The notes under the pieces were generated by a model. It was not told the DNA's origin. It searched no databases and saw only the letters and a list, made by a program, of their open reading frames with translations. From contig SDOX01000005.1 of assembly GCA_004565275.1 (NCBI GenBank), positions 418,051 through 482,050 on the forward strand: a stretch of 64,000 nucleotides of DNA. The letters are read 5' to 3'. This stretch comes from Nannochloropsis salina CCMP1776 (lineage: Eukaryota; Sar; Eustigmatophyceae; Eustigmatales; Monodopsidaceae). Numbering within the stretch: the first letter of the stretch is position 1; each line of letters begins with the position of its first letter. This document shows positions 61,127 to 64,000 of this stretch, piece by piece. The translations under genes were made by a program, and so were the position numbers.

Positions 61127-64000
61127 GCCTCGATACCGGGCAGCTACAGATTTCTCCTCACTGAGGCGCTGTTCCAAACGACCAATCTCCTTAGTAAAGC
61201 GAATCATGTCTGCTTTTCCAAGGAGGGGCTTCTCCCTCTTCTTGCTACGAGTGAGCCCTAGCTTGGTACCTTCTTTTTCAAAATACTGGAGACGGGTAGT
61301 GTCTTTGGAGTGATCGAAATGCCTGTCAACCCCGTTGGGACCGACTGGTGTAATAGAGTCGGTAAGGGTTCCGGTGCGCTTCCTCAAATTCAAACCGTCT
61401 TCATCAGGGAGAGTCTCCTGCAGTCTTACTGGCTTCCCTTCTTTTTCGTGCGTCTCACGTACGGTCTGCTTTTCCGATATTCGTTGCCTCTCGTCATCTC
61501 GTCCTGGCGAGTGCCTTGCCTTGAGCTTCTCTCTGGTCGTATTTGCTTTCCTTTTCAGCAAACTCAGCGAGGAGGCCGGTACTTGAGGCGCGGCCGATGT
61601 CTCTGCCATCGCTGAAAGACATGGTTGTGAACTCATGGTCCGCCGCTCCTTCTCACTTATAGATGTGTGGGTGTGTGGCAAAGATCCCGCGGTCTGGAGC
61701 TCTTTCTTACGTTGATCGAGAGATTTGCGGGAGATGGCGACCTGGTCTGAGAGCATCAGCATGCAATCATCGATGCTTCGCCTTTGCATAGCGAGCTGTG
61801 CACTGACTGCTTCCATGCGTTTGCGCTCCTCGACCAATCTTCGTCGCTGCGTTTTGAGGCGCTTTTCTTCGTCACGGAGGCTCGAGGCGTCGGGAATCGG
61901 GTAGTAATGCGGGAGCGAGGCAGGGCGGTTGGGGTGTGGCTCTTCGTGACCCAGGGGCCGCTGATTCTTCCCCTCATTTTCCCCTCGTCGATTTGGTGCA
62001 TGCCCCTCGGAAGGAGGAGCCGAGAGGGGAGTCGGCGACGGCGAAGGACAGGGGTGGTAAGAGCTTCCTGTGGGCCACTCGGTCGTCGCTGCGGGCATTG
62101 TGCCGGGCTTCGATGCAGAGCTATTACTCACGTCGGCCAATGCCTGTGCGTCCTGCTGGGAAATGAGCTCGTCTTCGAGTGAGGAGTGTGCCTCGAACTG
62201 CGCCCTCAGAGTGTCTTCCAGTTCAGCCTTGGTGGCGTGCAGGGCCCTCAAAATTTCCAAATCTGGGGCCAGACACTCCCCGAAACCCTCGCCTTCCGGA
62301 CTTTGGCCGCGGCCGACGCCACCCGCCCCTATTTGAATGCCCGTTCTGCCATTTGAGCTGGTCCCGGATCCGGTGGAGCGTGTGTGGTCGGGAGCCCTCT
62401 GCAAGGACGGAGAGTTGCGCGTGCGCAGGAGAGCCTCGGCGTGGGCAACGAAGGCCGTCGCCTTGGCGCTGACGGCTTGAGTCATTTCTCGAAGACGCAT
62501 GCAATGCTGGGCGAGAGGCGTTGGCCTGTCCGGCCACCAGGACCTCCGCCGGGGTGTCGTCATTTCCGCTTCGGCGATAGCCACTTTTCGGGCGAGGACG
62601 GTGGCGAGATGCAGGGCATTGTGGGTAAGGCGCTCGAACGGTTCGAGTTCTGACGTCTGTGTGCAAACGCTCGTACTTGGCTCATGCAGGTGACTCTCCC
62701 CTTGCCTCCCGTCGATTCCGCTTAGATCCTCGGGCAGGAAGGACTGCCTGCTCGTCTCGCTTTCCGTGCTGCTACAACAGGTCGGGCCCCCTTCATCGAA
62801 CACGAGGGGGGAAGCAGACAGGGACCCGCCTTTCTGGAGCCGCGCTTCCAATTCGCCGAGGATGGCAACCAAATCGTGCGCCATGGTCGGGAGACTACCG
62901 CCAACCCGACCACAAAGATCCCGCGGCAAGAACGGCTCCTGACCTTGCTCGGGGTCCTCTTTCCGCCCTTTATGATCCTGAGCCCACCAGAAGTTTTGCA
63001 AACCATCGCTTGTCTCACGAAATTCCGCTGCTTGTTGTTGGGCCTCCACCAGCATCCTTGTGGTTTCAGCGAGAGCCCCCCGCAGGCCATGTAGTTCCTC
63101 TTCAAGCTCCGCCTCTCGAGCGTTCGTATTCAGGGAAGAGGAGAAATGCGCCCCGGACATCTCGCTGGACTTGGCTTGTGTCGTGTCAGCGTCGAAAGCC
63201 GTAGACTCCAAGGCCCCGGAGCTTTTGTCCACAGGCCCTTGTGGAACGAGGATTGCCTCCGCTTTCTCCTGCCCAAGTGCCCGGATACGATCTGCCTGTC
63301 GCGCACAGACCTCCTCCAAGCGGAGGCGCTCCTGGTGCCATTCCGCGCTCTGCCGTTCCCAGGATTCGAGCCGCTCTTGTAGCTTCTTCTCGACGCGGTC
63401 TCCCGAGGTGCAGCCCAGGAGTCGATGAACCAGGTGGAATTCACCGTCCATTAACTGCAACTTCTCCGACAGCGCCCGCTTCGCCTCCTCCACTGCAGCC
63501 GTGTCCCTCCGGAGGTGGGAAAGCGCAGACTCCAGTTCCGCGATTCTTTTGGCATTTTCCACATCTGCTGCCTTCTTCACGAAGCCCAATCTGGTCAATT
63601 GAAAATGCTCGGTGGACAATTGTCCTTCTAGTGCCGCCACCTTCTCGACTAAGTCTTTCTCTTTCTCCTCCCCTGTTCTCACGCTATTACGGAGGCGCTC
63701 TATCTCCCTCGTCTGCTCGGCAATCACGTTCATTGTATGGGAGAGCTGTTGGACGGAGTTGCTTCGAGATGGAGAGGTAGGAGATGGTGCGGTGGCGGGT
63801 CGGCGCGGATATGGCGCTTCAGGAGGAACCAAGTCGGGGCACGATGTGGCAGAAACTGGGGATAAGTAGCATGTGATGCCATCCGCTGTCAGCGGCGCTT
63901 CATTGCTCATCCTAGGCTCTTCATTATCGACAGGTGGGGAAAGAAGAGGCAGGGGCGATTCGGCGCTAGGGATGAGGGGGCTCTTTCTAGCTAGCAGCTC
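61112..64000 (-). CDS. Coiled-coil protein of unknown function, cut by the window edge
   Basis: A continuous frame from the right edge to stop 61112. The first in-frame ATG in the window is at 63910 (932 residues after it). The 30 codons before it (ELLARKSPLIPSAESP and onward) are also open and protein-like, so the true start is probably beyond the window. Long heptad-rich helices cover about residues 55-330 counted from that ATG (EIERLRNSVRTGEEKEKDL, KRIAELESALSHLRRD, ERLRLEEVCARQADRIRAL). Other helices lie at about 610-660 (SLRDEEKRLKTQRRRLVEE) and at the C terminus (GRLEQRLSEEKSV). Between them are Ser/Pro/Gly-rich linkers. I recognise no family. A structural role in the cytoskeleton or a centrosome-like body is possible. 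Confidence 0.75.
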   Translation of the reverse strand, partial: ELLARKSPLIPSAESPLPLLSPPVDNEEPRMSNEAPLTADGITCYLSPVSATSCPDLVPPEAPYPRRPATAPSPTSPSRSNSVQQLSHTMNVIAEQTREIERLRNSVRTGEEKEKDLVEKVAALEGQLSTEHFQLTRLGFVKKAADVENAKRIAELESALSHLRRDTAAVEEAKRALSEKLQLMDGEFHLVHRLLGCTSGDRVEKKLQERLESWERQSAEWHQERLRLEEVCARQADRIRALGQEKAEAILVPQGPVDKSSGALESTAFDADTTQAKSSEMSGAHFSSSLNTNAREAELEEELHGLRGALAETTRMLVEAQQQAAEFRETSDGLQNFWWAQDHKGRKEDPEQGQEPFLPRDLCGRVGGSLPTMAHDLVAILGELEARLQKGGSLSASPLVFDEGGPTCCSSTESETSRQSFLPEDLSGIDGRQGESHLHEPSTSVCTQTSELEPFERLTHNALHLATVLARKVAIAEAEMTTPRRRSWWPDRPTPLAQHCMRLREMTQAVSAKATAFVAHAEALLRTRNSPSLQRAPDHTRSTGSGTSSNGRTGIQIGAGGVGRGQSPEGEGFGECLAPDLEILRALHATKAELEDTLRAQFEAHSSLEDELISQQDAQALADVSNSSASKPGTMPAATTEWPTGSSYHPCPSPSPTPLSAPPSEGHAPNRRGENEGKNQRPLGHEEPHPNRPASLPHYYPIPDASSLRDEEKRLKTQRRRLVEERKRMEAVSAQLAMQRRSIDDCMLMLSDQVAISRKSLDQRKKELQTAGSLPHTHTSISEKERRTMSSQPCLSAMAETSAAPQVPASSLSLLKRKANTTREKLKARHSPGRDDERQRISEKQTVRETHEKEGKPVRLQETLPDEDGLNLRKRTGTLTDSITPVGPNGVDRHFDHSKDTTRLQYFEKEGTKLGLTRSKKREKPLLGKADMIRFTKEIGRLEQRLSEEKSVAARYRGSPSL

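Overview
The window looks like nuclear DNA of a small-genome photosynthetic stramenopile, most likely a eustigmatophyte of the Nannochloropsis type. The taxon is inferred from gene style and targeting signals, not from any database search. Supporting points are compact genes with zero to four short GT-AG introns, genes on both strands with no operons, and several proteins that start with a hydrophobic signal peptide followed by a phenylalanine-containing cleavage motif (LSSAFQP, SLAFVAP, TMAFVP, KSFIPVP, HGFTP). That bipartite signal is typical of plastids of secondary red-algal origin. I found no rRNA, tRNA, CRISPR array or recognisable transposon, LTR or virus-like element.

Layout. 1-4.6 kb: the end of an upstream gene, then a fused serine-biosynthesis gene (3-phosphoglycerate dehydrogenase plus phosphoserine aminotransferase). 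5.6-14.4 kb: a Fun30/SMARCAD1-type SNF2 remodeller, a membrane PX-EDR2_C protein, and a tubulin-tyrosine-ligase-family protein. 15-26 kb: a TMEM260-like protein, an SRSF1-like splicing factor, SDHAF1, a FAM92/CIBAR-type BAR protein, a plastid methionine aminopeptidase, and a peptidyl-serine/hydroxyproline glycosyltransferase-like protein. 26.6-28.5 kb: a five-exon plastid acyl-ACP desaturase. 29.8-39 kb: a very large DUF1769-PH-DUF547 protein, then a membrane hybrid histidine kinase whose reading frame breaks once. 39.7-48.3 kb: two short-chain dehydrogenases, a plastid-type NFU-fold protein without cysteines, an AMP-binding enzyme, a 65-residue two-exon protein, and a DUF1279 protein. 49.6-52 kb: a membrane-anchored GFA/CENP-V-domain protein. 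52.9-60.2 kb: a 1447-residue methyltransferase/tandem GT15/beta-propeller protein, tail to tail with a GT34-like glycosyltransferase, then a cytosolic thioredoxin. 61.1-64 kb: a coiled-coil protein that runs off the right edge.

Themes. Four secretory-pathway glycosylation proteins lie in this window (TMEM260-like, SERGT/HPAT-like, METTL24-GT15-GT15, GT34). Five proteins carry plastid or secretory presequences and cover fatty-acid desaturation, N-terminal methionine removal and redox chemistry. Multidomain fusions are unusually frequent: PGDH-PSAT, PX-EDR2_C, DUF1769-PH-DUF547 and METTL24-GT15-GT15-propeller. They are the best candidates for undescribed biology. Splice sites were placed by eye from GT-AG signals, reading phase and protein-family continuity. 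Two genes have a frame problem or an unresolved junction, described in their entries.
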